The notes under the pieces were generated by a model. That model saw nothing but the letters and a program-made list of their open reading frames with translations. It was not told where the DNA came from and made no database searches. A DNA stretch of 64,000 nucleotides, taken from contig MU278360.1 of assembly GCA_022385755.1 (NCBI GenBank), positions 279,692 through 343,691 of the forward strand, written 5' to 3'. Below are positions 1 through 15,405 of the stretch, one piece after another; the stretch's first letter is position 1, and each line of letters opens with the position of its first letter. This stretch comes from Trametopsis cervina (Eukaryota > Basidiomycota > Agaricomycetes > Polyporales > Irpicaceae). Both the position numbers and the translations under genes were made by a program.

Positions 1-1020
1 GATACTGGCTACGAAATACAAGAATGAAAGGACTTACCATCTCCATGTAACATGATCGGTGAAGACCTATCATGCAAAGTTCTAAACCGTTATTCAACGA
101 GAATGACAGCTGGGACTTACACCCCCTAGCAGTGGACCGACGACACTGCGGATGCCGTTCAGCGATGATGCACGGATCGAAGCAAATGTAGAACGAACCT
201 GGCAATACCCCATGTGGCGCCAATGAATCCACCGTACTTTCCACGGCTGCGACAGGAAATGAGCTTCGTTAGCATGAGCAAGCGAACAGAAGGCTTACTC
301 TTGTAGCGATACGATATCTGAAATAGTGATCTGAACCATCTGTATAATTCCTCCTCCACCGATACCTTGAACAGCCCGACACACCACGAGCCAAATCATA
401 TTTTGCGCGGCACCACATAGCGCGGAACCAATCTGAATGCGCGGTAATTATCAGATATTTATAGACACGTAAGGCAGAAACTGGGCGTACTAAGAAAATG
501 ATAATGGATGCATAAAGAATCGGTTTACGGCCTGAGAACGAAGCGTGAGTAAATCGCCTGCGCTTTGCTAAGGAACGAGACCTGCGTCCACGCACCGACA
601 ATATCAGAAGCCTTGCCATACACGGTTCCGAGGGAAGCGGCTGCAAGGAGATAGGCGCTGCAGAAGGGGTTCGATGAGGTGATAGGTTGCTGACTGAGAT
701 ACACGTACCTTCCGACCCAGCTGTATTCCTTGCCGCCACCAAGGTCGTGTACTATGGTCGGTAGGGCTGTGGCAACGATAGTCTGTGGCGCTCTGTTCAG
801 TGTTCATTACACAGGCAGCACTCAGGAGACATACTTGATCTAGAGCTGCAAGGAAAGTGCACGCCATGAGACCAAAGAATACAATGCCAATCCTGTTCTC
901 GGGAAGGACATGTTCTTCATTCGCCTTCCAGTGTTGGCCTGGGACAACCTTTGCTGTCCCCTGACCGGATCGTTGTGTTGCATGATCTGCAGTCTCAGGT
1001 TCTGGAGTGCTGTCTGCCAT
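1..1020 (-). CDS. MFS drug transporter, DHA2 (14-TM) type, 5' part only
   Basis: Proton-coupled multidrug efflux transporter of the plasma membrane, inferred from family. Starting from ATG at 1018-1020 the spliced protein has a Glu/Pro/Thr-rich cytosolic head, then TM1 with the signature LDQTIVATALPTI, a motif-A-like loop SDIVGRKPIL, a Gly-rich TM4 (VCRAVQGIGGGGII) and, at the left edge, the antiporter-type motif GPLLGGVFTDHVTWRW. At least five short introns interrupt it, with clean GT..AG ends (for example donors after the LDQ and EYSWVG codons). Only about the first 170 residues are in the window; a full member has about 550. Substrate cannot be told from the sequence. It is the first gene at the left edge, transcribed outward, with 1.5 kb of non-coding DNA upstream. 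No break is seen in the visible part. Confidence 0.88.
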
Positions 1021-2428
1021 CGCGCCAGTACTCGAGAGGTAAGCTAGGCGGAATGCTAGGAGGGAGGGAGCACAAAGGCGGATGAAGATGACGGTGAGGG
1101 AAGAAAACCCAACGCGAGTACTGTATGCCGAGCATGGGTGCTATGTATAACAGCGTCGAATGCCAGAATAATTTGTCTTTTCCTCTGAACCGGCACCTGA
1201 TCGGCACGCATCATGCCGATTCTTCGAGCCGCCATGCCGCCAATGAGGTGTACATTCGCGATCGGCCGTCCAATCGGAGCACCCACACGATTGGTGGCCG
1301 AGGTGACGCTGAGTTCGGCAGACCATCGACACCCACAATGGCCAGAACTTGCACGAATCCACTCTGATCTCAATTTTGCGTGACTGCAGCGCGCTCCGGT
1401 CAGACGGTCAGAGGGCTACACTCGCCGTACATATTAGAGGAGAGTTCACTTCTTTGTAGGCTAAAAAGATACGACACAACCGCGGCATAGTGTGCCATCT
1501 CAACCTTCACTGACGTGCTAGGCCCGCGAACGGCACGTTTGATATGAACAAGATTTATCTAGGACATCGCCAGTCCACTGTGACTCTGAACGGCATCGCT
1601 GCCTGGCGCGGGTCATGTTGCTGCGAAATAACATACAGTGCTGCGTAGGTTAGCGACCGCAGAAGATCACTGCGCAGCTGTCAGTGAATTGCGAGACACG
1701 CAGGTATCTGATACCAGACCCACCACGCGTCCACTTCGCACGCCACCGCTGTACAAATAAATATGCAGGATGGGAAAGGACGCTGACACGCCTCTGGCAA
1801 AGCAATATTCTTTGCCGATATGTGCGTCGCATAAGCGTCATCATACTTTCTCTAGTCCGAAAGGAGACCATAGGGCCACACGGAGTTTGCTGTGGCTGGA
1901 AAGCAAAAACAGGACCGACGATCAGCGGAAGTAATTGCAGCGATTACGGTCAGGATCCAAGAGCCTAGAATCATAGAATACCAGCTGAGATTAGCAAGCA
2001 CGGTAAGCGACTGTAGGCAGGCTACATATACACGAGTAGCCAAAGGAATGCCGAAACCTTCCACTCTTGCCTCTCGTCTGGCCCGTATACCGGAACACTC
2101 CTGGCGAAGATGACTCGTCTATAGAATATTAGAGATGACTGGACATACAAATGTGAACACTGCAACATTTTCGCAACCCAGCGAATCAAGCAAGCCGACT
2201 CGAGTCATAAAAGTTGCATGCAGGCGCCGTTTAATGAGAATGAGAAAGCTATAAAGTGAACTGGTAGGAATAACGAAAAGGCTTTGTGTTGATGCCGTTC
2301 TTTGAACTTTTGAGTCGAGACGCTCAGTACTGGCGTAGAACGTAGGGTCACGTGTACATCATTGCTTACCTAATCAAGCAGACTTTCAAAGCTTTGGTGG
2401 CTCGTGAATCGGCTTGACTGCGACGTTC
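1021..2428. other. Non-coding stretch between MFS and Ran genes
   Basis: About 1.4 kb between divergently transcribed genes. Open frames up to about 105 codons exist on both strands near 1050-1370, but they overlap each other, lack a recognisable domain and cannot be joined into a convincing spliced gene. I see no tRNA or repeat here. It probably holds both promoters. Confidence 0.5.
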
Positions 2429-2491
2429 ATCTTCTTCTCCCTCCTGCTACTTCCTGTTCCTACTCTACATCTCTCAACCTAGAATATCTTC
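2429..2491 (+). promoter_or_regulatory. Pyrimidine-rich leader before Ran start codon
   Basis: About 60 bases directly upstream of the Ran ATG are strongly C/T-rich on the coding strand. Such CT-rich blocks lie upstream of many highly expressed fungal genes near the transcription start, which fits an abundant GTPase. The role here is inference. Confidence 0.5.
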
Positions 2492-3607
2492 ATGTCTCAG
2501 GCTAACATCCCTACCTTCAAGCTCGTGCTTGGTGAGTCGAAATCGACGCGTTTTTGGCCATTGCCTAACAAATGCAATCTTCCACTTTGTACTCTCCATC
2601 GATTCATCTCCTTCGCCATTTTCGCGTCGTGGAACCATCTCACATCCCTTCTGATACCCTCGGTGGCGCGATGGTGCGGTGATGACGTGTAGTCGGCGAT
2701 GGTGGTACTGGCAAAACGACTTTCGTCAAGGTGCGCCCCACTCGTCTGAGCAACAATCCCGTGAGATCGCGTCCTGATGTTCACTGTCCTCGCAGCGCCA
2801 CTTGACTGGTGAATTCGAGAAGAAGTACATTGGTGAGTTTCTACTTCCGTACCATGATTCCTGACGCGTTTGTGTCGTGTGTGGCGGTATTAGCTAACCG
2901 TATAACAATCTAGCCACTCTGGGTGTCGAGGTCCACCCTCTGTCGTTCTCCACCAACTTTGGTACCATTTGCTTCAACGTTTGGGATACCGCCGGACAAG
3001 AAAAATTCGGTGGTCTTCGTGATGGATACTACATTCAAGGACAATGTGGAATCATCATGTTTGATGTCACGTCCCGTATCACGTACAAGAACGTTCCCAA
3101 CTGGCACCGTGACCTCGAGCGTGTTTGCGAGAACATCCCCATCGTCCTCTGTGGTAACAAAGTTGATGTTAAGGTTTGTGTCTTTCATCACTGCTGTAGG
3201 TTTTCATCTTAACCCCCATCGCCCAATTTAGGAGCGAAAAGTTAAGACCAGCCACGTGACCTTCCACCGGAAGAAGAACATTCAGTACTTCGAAATCTCG
3301 GCGAAGTCGAACTACAACTTCGAAAAGCCGTTCTTGTGGCTCGCGAGGAAACTTGTTGGGTGAGTGGTACATGTAATGGCCTGCAATGCAGAAAATACTG
3401 ACGGGCGACCTCAGCAACCCCACCCTCGAGTTCGTCGCTGCGCCTGCCCTCAAGCCCGCTGAGGTTGAAGTCGACCCTCTACTGATGGCTCAGTACCAGA
3501 AGGAGTTGGAGCAGGTATGTTACGTTCGCCTTCGCGTCAAATGTCCGTATTGACGTGATTTTTAGGCTGAGGTTGTCCCCCTCCCTGAGGAAGATGATGA
3601 ATTGTAA
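2492..3607 (+). CDS. GSP1: Ran GTPase (Gsp1/Spi1), nuclear transport
   Basis: Small GTPase that drives nuclear import and export and spindle assembly. Seven exons: 2492-2531, 2693-2730, 2796-2832, 2914-3173, 3232-3359, 3415-3514, 3566-3607. The spliced protein is about 214 residues, the normal Ran length. P-loop [12 protein letters not shown], switch [11 protein letters not shown], switch [20 protein letters not shown], base-recognition NKVD and SAK are all present and intact, and the C terminus ends in the acidic Ran tail (PLPEEDDEL) instead of a prenylation Cys, which separates Ran from Rab and Rho. Sequence is strongly conserved, so the splice sites are secure. A pyrimidine-rich leader precedes the ATG. 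No paralogue is seen in the window. Confidence 0.98.
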
Positions 3608-4118
3608 TGATGTTCGGTACCTCACTGTATTACGACCCACCAACTCTCGCTCTCGTCATCTGTTCGCCATACATTTTTCTGTGATCACTGTTCAATACAT
3701 ACAATATCGCTGTGCAATATCCCGGACATCATGCCTAGTGCTCCGTAGTCCGCACGAAGTCGATAGAGGCGGCGAGAAAATGTAGCATCTGTTGTATATC
3801 TCTCCAACCGTGAATCTGCAGGAATTGTTGGTGGTTCCCGTCATGCAAATTTCCTGGCAAGACGATCGCAAAACATCTAAGATTGAGGCACTGGGCGATC
3901 TGTGCACGTGATGTTACGTAGTTAGGCAATGCCGCGCCCAGTGTCAGCGCCAAGATGTATCAGTCGAATAAAACGAGTGAGTGAGGCAGTATCCCCGCAG
4001 TAACCAAGGCGCTGGCCGCTACCACCACCTTCGTCTTCGTCCTCGAGCTCAACTGATACTCTCAAACTCTGCTGTGACGAAACCTTCACTTTCTTGCTGT
4101 TTCTGACGATCTTCAGCC
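3608..4118. other. Non-coding stretch between Ran and LEA2-like gene
   Basis: About 510 bases between two genes on the same strand; should hold the Ran 3' UTR and the promoter of the next gene. The last 60 bases before the next ATG are C/T-rich. Short open frames on the minus strand show no domain. Confidence 0.5.
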
Positions 4119-5460
4119 ATGTCCTACGCTAACACTCGACCAGCCAATACGTACCCGCCGCAACAGCCATATGCGGATAACGATAACTATTACTCCTACG
4201 ACAACAATACTCAACCGCACCAATCCTACGAACAGGCCGGATACAACTATTCGGAGCCGGGATTTCCAGCGTATAAGGACGAACCTGGGTTCAATGGGGC
4301 GTCGAAGGAGAGGGAAACCGTTGTCCCCGCCGCCTCTGCGGATGACTTTAGCTCGAGCACACGGGCGTTAGGGCCTAGGTACGCTCGGCATCACGTTTCA
4401 GATGGTATTGGACGTTGAATTGCTGTGCTCTTCGGTGTTCTGTAGGAGTGCAAAGTCTCTGAAGAGGTGGCGACACGAACACCAGGGAAACCTGTGGACT
4501 GCGGGAGGTGGCGTGCGGTGCTGCGGCAGGTTCTTCTGTTGCACCATCATGCTATTCGTGTTCTTCTTGGTTGGCATCGTTATGTCACTATTGCTGGTAC
4601 GTCCTTGTTCTTATGTTTGTCATAATATTGTTGTGCTGATCCGACTGCTGGCGAATAGTGGGTAAAACCTCCTAACATCGTTATTGGAGATATCCAGCTT
4701 TCCAACGCTACTAACGCCGTAGGTTCTTTCCGACTTCACCGTGAGTGAAATTACTCAGTGAATTGTAGATCAACTTCCAAGATGATGGAGTTGCGGTCAC
4801 TCTCGACGTTCCCATATCGTAAGTCTAACCCCACACCCATTATATCAGTATTCATTTTGACACCCTTCAGCGTCAACAACCCGAATTACTTCTCTGTCAA
4901 TTTTCAAAACATCCATGCCGACGTGGGTCTACCACGTTTATTCTATACCAGCATTACCTTACCCTCCAGCGCATAGGTGGTCTACCCCATCAATAACACC
5001 AAGATCGGCGCTGGCGACCTATGGAACTTGAAGATTGGCAGCAACCAGCAAACAAACTTCTCTGTGCCGTTCATGCTGAACTACACCACCAGCATTGATC
5101 CCAACTTTGCCATCCTCGGCGATATTGCTAACCACTGTGGCTTCGGATCGAGCTCGGGCTCATCCGCAATCACAGTCAACTATGCTATCACCGTACGCAT
5201 CAGGATTTTCTTTCCAGCTTTCACCTGCTCACTGATTGGCAATTCCAGCTGGACTTCAAAATTGGCGTCATCCCTATCAAGCCTACCATTCGCAACTCGG
5301 CTAGCTTTGCATGCCCATTCTCATTGACGGACATTGAGGTATGTGCTGGCGAGTTCCGGACCCCCTTTGACATGTAACTCATATCTTTTCTTAGGGTCTC
5401 CTCAAGCAGGCTGGCCTCAACATTCCAGGGATTGGTACTCTGCTAAAAGCACTGTTCTAG
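4119..5460 (+). CDS. Single-pass membrane protein with LEA2-like domain
   Basis: Function unknown. The N-terminal ~85 residues are rich in Tyr, Asn, Gln and Pro and probably disordered in the cytosol. A Cys-rich pre-membrane stretch (CCGRFFCC) leads into one hydrophobic helix (IMLFVFFLVGIVMSLLL). The rest is a beta-rich extracytoplasmic domain (WVKPPNIVIGDIQLSN..., then SVNNPNYFSVNFQNI and VYPINNTKIGAGDL) that resembles the LEA-2/NDR1 fold found in many fungal and plant membrane proteins. N-glycosylation sequons are visible. Several introns; the first donor follows the ALGPR codons near 4378 and the gene ends in GTLLKALF-stop. The juxtamembrane cysteines could be palmitoylated (inference). 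Start chosen as the first ATG opening the coding-like frame. Confidence 0.82.
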
Positions 5461-5705
5461 TTGTTTGAACAGCATCGCTATTTACCTGCTGTCCTGTTTG
5501 TTTTGCTGTATCTCGGACTTGATTGTATGTTTGACTGGACCTTTATGTATTAACGGACGCTTGCGACCAATTTAACTGAGCCTTTTGCTTGGGTTATTAC
5601 TATGTTCTATTTCCAAATAGGGTACATGTCACAGTATGAGTGTTCCGATGGGTAAGTAGTATACACGTGAATATCTGATTAGATTGTCCGTAGCTGAGCG
5701 CAGTA

Positions 5706-7620
5706 TCAACCCTCCTTGTTCTCGGCCCCGGCGGCTTCCTTCTCTTGCATCTCATCGGACCCATCTCCCTGCTTGAGAATCTTCTTGACATCGTGCTTGC
5801 TCAGATCCAACACCTTCTCGATTTGTTTCTCCTTGTTCTTTAGCTGTGCTTCAACCTGATCGTCCTGAACTCCTGGGGCGCCAGCCTGTTGCAAGCACCG
5901 TCCGACCATACCTCTCCATTTCAAATGACCATCTACCTCCTTACACTCAACATTCTCCACGCCTTGGACTTCTACGGCTTTCAGCCCGGAAACACCCCAG
6001 CTGACGCCGGAGGCACGGGCAAGCACCGCCAGGATGTAATCATTCGTGCTGTATCCGTTGACGAGCCGACCGGAGACGACACGCCTGACCGACGCCCACG
6101 CGCTCTCGTCAGCGGGAACCGGCGCTCCGAAGAGGAAGACGTCCTGTACGAGACCCGCGGTTTGTTCTGGCGGGAGCGTCGCAAGGTACTGCAGTGCCTC
6201 AAAGATGACCTGGCCGCCGAGAGAATAACCGACGAGCGTGATCGGACGATTTCCTAGCACGCGTTCTGCGATGAGTACTCCGAGAACGCGCGCAGTCTTT
6301 GAGGCTCGCGCTTTGGCGGTCATCCATGGGTTGTCTGTGCCCGGATGAGCATGTGGATGAAATATGGACAGGACTAATCCCGAATCTCACCGATAATTTG
6401 ACCTATTTTCAGCCACGCCGTGGGCGAGAGTGCAGCCGCCAGCGCCGCAAAGATGGTCTGCTTAATAATTTGGGACTTGAGGTACTGCATCGCCTGTGAT
6501 CTGACGAGATTGTACAGCGCATTGGATAGATTCATCAGCGCCTCTACTTCCTGTTGACGATAAAGATGAGTAAGAGCGTTAGCAGTGATTGAGACATATG
6601 GAGTAATCATACCCATTGCAAAGCAAACGTATCTTCACCGCCTAAGACTGTCCAAGGAGCTGACACGTCCTCCGATGACTCCAACCACCCGCTGACGCAT
6701 AATCTGACCGCTAACGTTTCACGAGGCTCGCGCACGGGGACAATGGCCAGATCTTCGACTTCTTTTATGTATCTACTGACCATCTCCGCAGATTTCTTCG
6801 AGCCATACGCACCGAACAGCGCCCCACAGACGACAGATGAACCGGCGAGACCGCTCGCCAACATCCCAGCAGCAGTGCCACCGACGCCCACCCATCCGAG
6901 AACTGTCGTGACACCCGCCCCAACGAAAGGCGCTGCCAGTCCGCCTGTCATGCCAACCAGGACTCCGCCGCCGACAGCCGCGAGACCCAGTCCGACCCTT
7001 CGGAGAGTCTTGTTGCGTTCCGCCTGTTCTTCCTTTGCCTGATCCGTTTTCGACTTCCGATCTACCTCCCGCACAGCGTGCTCGGGGTTTTTCAGTGTAG
7101 CGGCAATGGCATCCTCATCTAGCGGTCCGAACGTACTCAAAAACGCCCGTGTGTGCGCATGATACGCTTTGGAGGTCGTCAAATGGATGAACAAAATTGT
7201 ATGGAGAAGTTGTTTGATCTGCTTCTCGGAGGGCAGTGGAGGCAAGCCAGCAGTCGAAGTGTCAGTCACGGGTGTGAGCTTCGGACATTTACCTAGAATG
7301 TAGAAAATCAGTTATCTAGCCGCAGGATCACCAACGAGTCACCTGCCTCCCCCTGGTTCTTGACATGCAGCCCAGGCGTTTTCCAGTAGAGCCTGCGCCC
7401 AGTTGTTCAGTTCGGCCGACTGAGCTTCCTGTATACGTTGACTCTCTAAGTCACGGGCGGAGGAAAGAGCATGCTCGTTTTGTGCGAACATCTCTGCCTT
7501 ATTGCGATGAGACGCGATTCTTCTCAAGAAATACTGGAAGAAGGATTGAAGCTCCGGTTCATGCAACTCTGTCGGAGGTATGACCTTCGTCAAGTCGCCC
7601 TCAGATTCATCTTTGGCCAT
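5706..7620 (-). CDS. DUF726 / TMCO4 / Mil1-type membrane hydrolase-fold protein
   Basis: Belongs to the family of human TMCO4 and yeast Mil1 (YFL034W), an alpha/beta-hydrolase-fold protein tied in yeast to AP-1 trafficking with Apm2; the chemical activity is not established. Exons run from the ATG at 7620. A helical N-terminal half precedes a long Gly/Ala-rich hydrophobic stretch (positions about 6780-6980, for example GGVLVGMTGGLAAPFVGAG), which looks like two membrane helices. The C-terminal half carries the nucleophile-elbow motif VGYSLGGQ and the following FLFGAPVP strand typical of the family, then a charged Lys/Glu/Gln tail. At least four exons. The start lies 778 bp from the divergent YME1 start. 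Confidence 0.85.
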
Positions 7621-8398
7621 GCTGCGGTAGTTGGAGAAGGAAGGTAATTTGATATTGAAACGTACACGACTTTATGAACGGCGGCTTGCAGTGGTGTGGA
7701 GTTTCGCTGATATTCTGATCGACGTCAGTTCTCCAAACCCAAAGTCACGTGGCCGTTTAGGGTAAGAACCCATCCTATGTTGTATATTTCTGGAAGAGTG
7801 GGCCATGATCACAAATGTCTTCAGCCCGTGAAGCGAGAACAGTCGTTGGTGACGCTGCAGTCTGGTAGGCGCATGCGACAAGAATGGATACCTTATTGAC
7901 TCGGATAGTGCAAACCCAGTAGTAAGAGCACGGTATATTCCAAATCAACATCTAAAATTGCCGTTCATACATTGTCACAAAGAGTCTTGCGAATGAGGTG
8001 CGCTCCTACGCTATATTGTCACGTCATCTTGAGGGGGTGCAAGACTGCGAGTTCATTCTCGGACCTAGAAACGCCATCGTGTCAAAATCTTTCGCGACAT
8101 ACTATGGCACGCACCTAATCAATAAACTTCATGTCAAAGCTGTCTTGAATATTTGAAGCGCATTTCATGAATTTCGAGACTGTAACGGAAGTCCGTATGG
8201 CAGCACAACAATACTCGGAGCAAGTCAAGCGCCATAGACGGATCAGCGAAGGCCGACGTGGTCAAAGACGCTTGCGGACGCGGGCAGTCGGCACGTGCCA
8301 TAGCCACCCGTCCTCTCAACTTTCCCGCTCATCTCTGCGTTCCTCTCCTGCCTGTACTACCACTTGGCACAGGCAGCTTAGGCTGTTGAGCTCGCGTT
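7621..8398. other. Divergent intergenic region Mil1-like / YME1
   Basis: 778 bases between two divergent genes, so it should hold both promoters. Frames here (minus 7672-7881, plus 8167-8439) are short and featureless. The final part before 8399 is C/T-rich on the plus strand. Confidence 0.5.
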
Positions 8399-11742
<3,344 letters not shown>

Positions 11743-12151
11743 CATCCCTAGTATACATGGGGAAGGAGTGGGTTCTGGTGCACTAACTATACCAAAGTTA
11801 CTGTCTGCGATGTAATGTCTCTAATATAGAAGCTATCCTCATTCACTTCTCATCGATTAGGTTCGAATTCAGATTGTCACACCACCTCAGACACCGTCAA
11901 AACTAAAATACACCTGTGGGTAAATATCTGTGACCCAGTAGCCTTGTCATGGCACGGGAAGCTTGCGTACAAATACGACTAGGTTTTTGGTTTTTTGACG
12001 GGCATGATAAATTGATGCTCGACTCGAAGGGGGTCATTTCTCCGCGCTCACCCTGCACTATCGGTGACAGTTTCTGCCCGCTAGATATCGATGCCCGGTT
12101 AGATACGTATGCCACTGCGACATTGCGGTTCTGCTATTCAAATACCCTTGG
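11743..12151. other. Non-coding stretch downstream of YME1
   Basis: About 410 bases after the YME1 stop. It includes the likely 3' UTR. Open frames of about 70 codons on both strands overlap and show nothing recognisable. Confidence 0.45.
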
Positions 12152-12366
12152 CTAGGGCTTATACACGCCGATGCGAATGATCGCTACGAGGCCAAACAGC
12201 CCGAGAGAATAGGTCCAGTATGGCATTGAGGATGCGGAGTTCTCATCTGCCGTCATGGCCATGTGCATGCCCGGCTGATGTCCTGGAGAAAACGCCACCA
12301 GGCCTTGACGGCCTAAATAAGGCCGGATCTTCTTCAAATTCGCTTACCTGTACTTGCAACGGGCAT
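12152..12366 (-). CDS. Tentative 49-aa single-pass membrane protein
   Basis: Not recognised. Two exons can be joined: ATG at 12364-12366 encodes MPVAST up to a GTAAGC donor, and after a ~66-base intron ending in CTCCAG the frame continues as GHQPGMHMAMTADENS and then one hydrophobic segment (YWTYSLGLFGLVAIIRI) before GVYKP-stop. The Met/His-rich head followed by one helix recalls the start of copper- or iron-handling membrane proteins, but nothing downstream continues such a gene, so it could be a relic, a small peptide, or chance. It sits alone in the gene-poor 11.7-14.9 kb region. Confidence 0.25.
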
Positions 12367-14947
12367 ATAGAACGGTGGATAGATTATCTGTGACCTGGTG
12401 TCCACGGCCCGTATGCTCCCACCAGCGGGCCCGCTCAAACCCGGATTTGTGCACGAAAAGGAAAGAATAGGGAGATTTCGGGGAATAATTGGCGTAGGCG
12501 TGTCAGGTGAAATTGTGGGTGTGGGTGTTGATCATGTGGAGTTGGATATGAGAGCAGTTCCCGAGTAGAGCCCAGCGTGTGAGGTGGAATGGACCTCACG
12601 ATGAGGGTGACCTCGGAGTCTTCAGACACATGATGGGAGATCATGTGACTGTAAATTGGCCTGACAGGTGCTCATAATAGAAAAAAATAGGCTGAACATA
12701 CCTAATAATGCCTCAGTAAAATGATTTCGTGGCTCTTATGCCTTATACTGGATATGAAACTCTCTGTCAGCAGCCCGATATATACACCGCTGATCACTCA
12801 CCCGTTGTTTCCGTAGTGTACAGGCAACCACCCCGCTTGTGTAGACGGTGTACATGTGAGCCAGACAGCCATAAACTCCGAGGAGATCAGGGCAAGTTGA
12901 ATGAAGAAAGGTCAATCGTCCATTTAAACCTGGATGCGGCGGCATATGTCTACGATTGTGCGTGGTGAAGATCTAGCCCAACTCACAGCTCTAGTATCAG
13001 GATCAAAACCCGTATCGCACACGGTCGAAACCCACGTGTAGTTACACGTAAACGAACCACGATGTAGTACACATCGTCTTGCGCCAGTGATCCGACCCAA
13101 TTGCGAACATATCCGCTGGACGAATGTCGAAGCCATGATTGACAATGGTGCAAAGTTGGGCCTCGAAGAGCGCTGAACGGACGAGTGCAATATTGGGTGA
13201 ATGAAAGTTTATTTAACAGCCCGACGCAGCGTGGCTCAACAGCCGAGATTGAAGAAGCCTTCTACGAGTCATGTACCGATCGCAGCCGTCGAAATAGCCT
13301 ACTGTAGCAGGAAAGGGACGTGGTTTGCATCAGCGAATGATCGGATCTGTTTTGCAACTTACCAAGCAAGCCAGGTACGCTGATGCTCAAGGTCCAAACG
13401 GCGCGGACTCCGCACGAGTGGCAATGGGTCTCACCATTTGAACGTCCAATTGAGTGTCACAGAACACCGCCTGACGGATCGACTGAGGCCCAAACGAGTC
13501 GGCCTGGGACAGTAGTACACGCACCCAGAGGGTGAGTTCACGCCGCGTCAACCGTCTGAGACTAACCGATATTCGATACAACTAGGCCAGAGCCGGAAAA
13601 GATAGGGAGGGTCTGACCAAGCGAGCGTGGAGAAGGTCAGAGAACTGAATCATTGGACGAAATAAAGACGTACTTGGACCGGCACATCGTAGGTGAAAGG
13701 GAGGTTTTGTCATATACGCGAACGGAAATGAATTAGGGATGTAGGTCATGACACGGAGCGGGAATGTCACGTAACATTGAGAGAAACATTCCAGTGGCTT
13801 GCGCTGTCGCCCCTACCTGTCATGGGACTACCGGCCTATTGAACCAGCACAGTCTTGTTAAATACTGCTGCTTAAGATAAAAGCCTCAACAAGAAAGCAC
13901 TGCCTTGGCAACGCAATAGTGCGGATGCTAGGAAGCCGAAGTCGGTCCTTAGCGCAGGAGTCTGTTGAACTATGCCGCGCACAATAATGGTATTGAGTAT
14001 TCTATTCAATCTTGTTACGCCAGGAAGGGTATGCTCACCTCAGCGGCTGCGTAAGAGGAAACACCAGCTCCGCTGAGCATTTATCAGATTGTTGTTGGGC
14101 GAGTTCCAGAAGCATGCTATACTGTGCGAAGAGAGAAGCGTGATAACGGCTCTCTCACATGCGACACTGACGGTTTGTTTCTCTTGAACAAAGAGACTCC
14201 TGAGTGCTCACGGATTGAGAAATAAGCTAGAAGCGTGCGCATGTCAGAATGAATGTCCCGAAGCCAGATCAAGGGTACGGGTGCAAAACCCATGAGCATC
14301 TGGATTTGAATCTGGTCCTGTCGGGCTGTGAAATTAAACGGAATCTAACGTGGTGGCGCCCAGAATATTCAGCGGTCACTCGCCACGGCTGAACCGCATT
14401 TTGTCGCCGTGAATATCACTGCGACTCTGTTGCACGGGCCCCGGCGACGAGGGCCATTTTTAATGTCCACACCAGGATTGCTGCGAGCAGGACCAGCCGC
14501 AATGAGCTCACCGCTCGCGAGGCTGACCTCCGAGACGGAACGATGTGGCCGCACACTTATCTGGTCAAGCGTTGTGTTGCCGGGAACTCAGCTGGATAAA
14601 TTCTCCCACATGCAAGCCAGCCGTATTCCGTAATTTCTGATGAGGATTTTGGGAACAGGAGGAGGCTGTCACGACGAGTAGATGGCACCTTAGCGCGGTG
14701 CAGCCAGCCAGCCTGCGGTTCCGATCACCACAAATCTGGCTGGGCCTCCCTGATTGACTTAAGGCCCAATGAGCCCAGTATAGACCGTCCTAACTTACCC
14801 ACATCGACCCTCAGCCCCCCATCCCATCTCCTACCTCCGCCGACCCAGCGTCCCTCAGCCACCGTCGAGCTGTAACCGAAGTCTGTCGATCACCTTCCCC
14901 GGTCGTGTATCCCGTCACTGAGCTAATGCACGATCTCACTTCCACAG
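12367..14947. other. Gene-poor stretch of about 2.6 kb
   Basis: I could not assemble a gene here. Frames of 60-90 codons occur on both strands (for example minus 12924-13190, plus 14409-14633) without domain, membrane segment or consistent splice sites. There is no long direct or inverted repeat that I can see and no transposase or reverse-transcriptase fragment. The last ~180 bases before 14948 are C-rich with repeated short CCTC-type runs and probably contain the promoter and a 5' UTR intron of the next gene. Confidence 0.4.
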
Positions 14948-15284
14948 ATGTGCCACCGGCAACTAAGATTCGACAAGAGCGTCGAGTGCAGCCATTTGAC
15001 TTTCACCGGCGAAACCTATATCGACTGTGGGAGCACCACCTGCTACCTCTCCAGCTCCCATCCTACCGACTGTGGCGTCCCGCCGAAGCCCCCATGTGTG
15101 TGCAAACGCTATTACACGTACGTACTTCTGTTGTTTGCTATGGCGCATTGTGCTTGTGCTCATAGTGAAACTACAGACAACCCGAGCGGTTGTCGCGCGA
15201 GGTAGGTGTATCGTGCTCAGAGGCTGACCATGTAAACTCATCCGCTCTCAGGTGCCAGGAAAATGTCCAAGATGTCCCGCGTAG
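14948..15284 (+). CDS. Small cysteine-rich protein (copy 1)
   Basis: Three exons (14948-15117, 15177-15201, 15252-15284) give a protein of 75 residues with ten Cys and no obvious signal peptide. Ordered motif: M-C-H start, C-S-H, then DCGSTTCYLSSSH (D-C-x4-C-x2-S-x2-H), CVCKR, R-x2-T-x-P-E-R (RYYTQPER) and a terminal K-C-x2-C. The same motif order is found in the gene at 55114-55476, which is the main support that both are real. Cys and His spacing suggests a small zinc-binding fold; function unknown. The ATG follows directly after CTTCCACAG, so a 5' UTR intron may end there. It converges on RAD3, whose stop lies about 120 bases downstream. Confidence 0.6.
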
Positions 15285-15405
15285 GGCGCTGCATGCCTAC
15301 GGGCTGCTTCGGGGAGGCGGCCCCCTATTAATAACGTGACCGTACGCTACCTTACAATTTGTATCATCACCACCTGCACACCATACCACATCACCGCCAC
15401 CGCTT

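Noticed and set aside
1056..1373. 105-codon frame on the minus strand upstream of the MFS gene
   Set aside because: Overlaps two other open frames, no domain, membrane helix or sensible splice partner.
11858..11885. GGTTCGAATTC as a tRNA T-loop
   Set aside because: No pairing stem on either side and no A box upstream.
13215..13300. tRNA-like A box (TGGCTCAACAG)
   Set aside because: No matching B box (GGTTCRANNCC) or foldable cloverleaf at the right distance.
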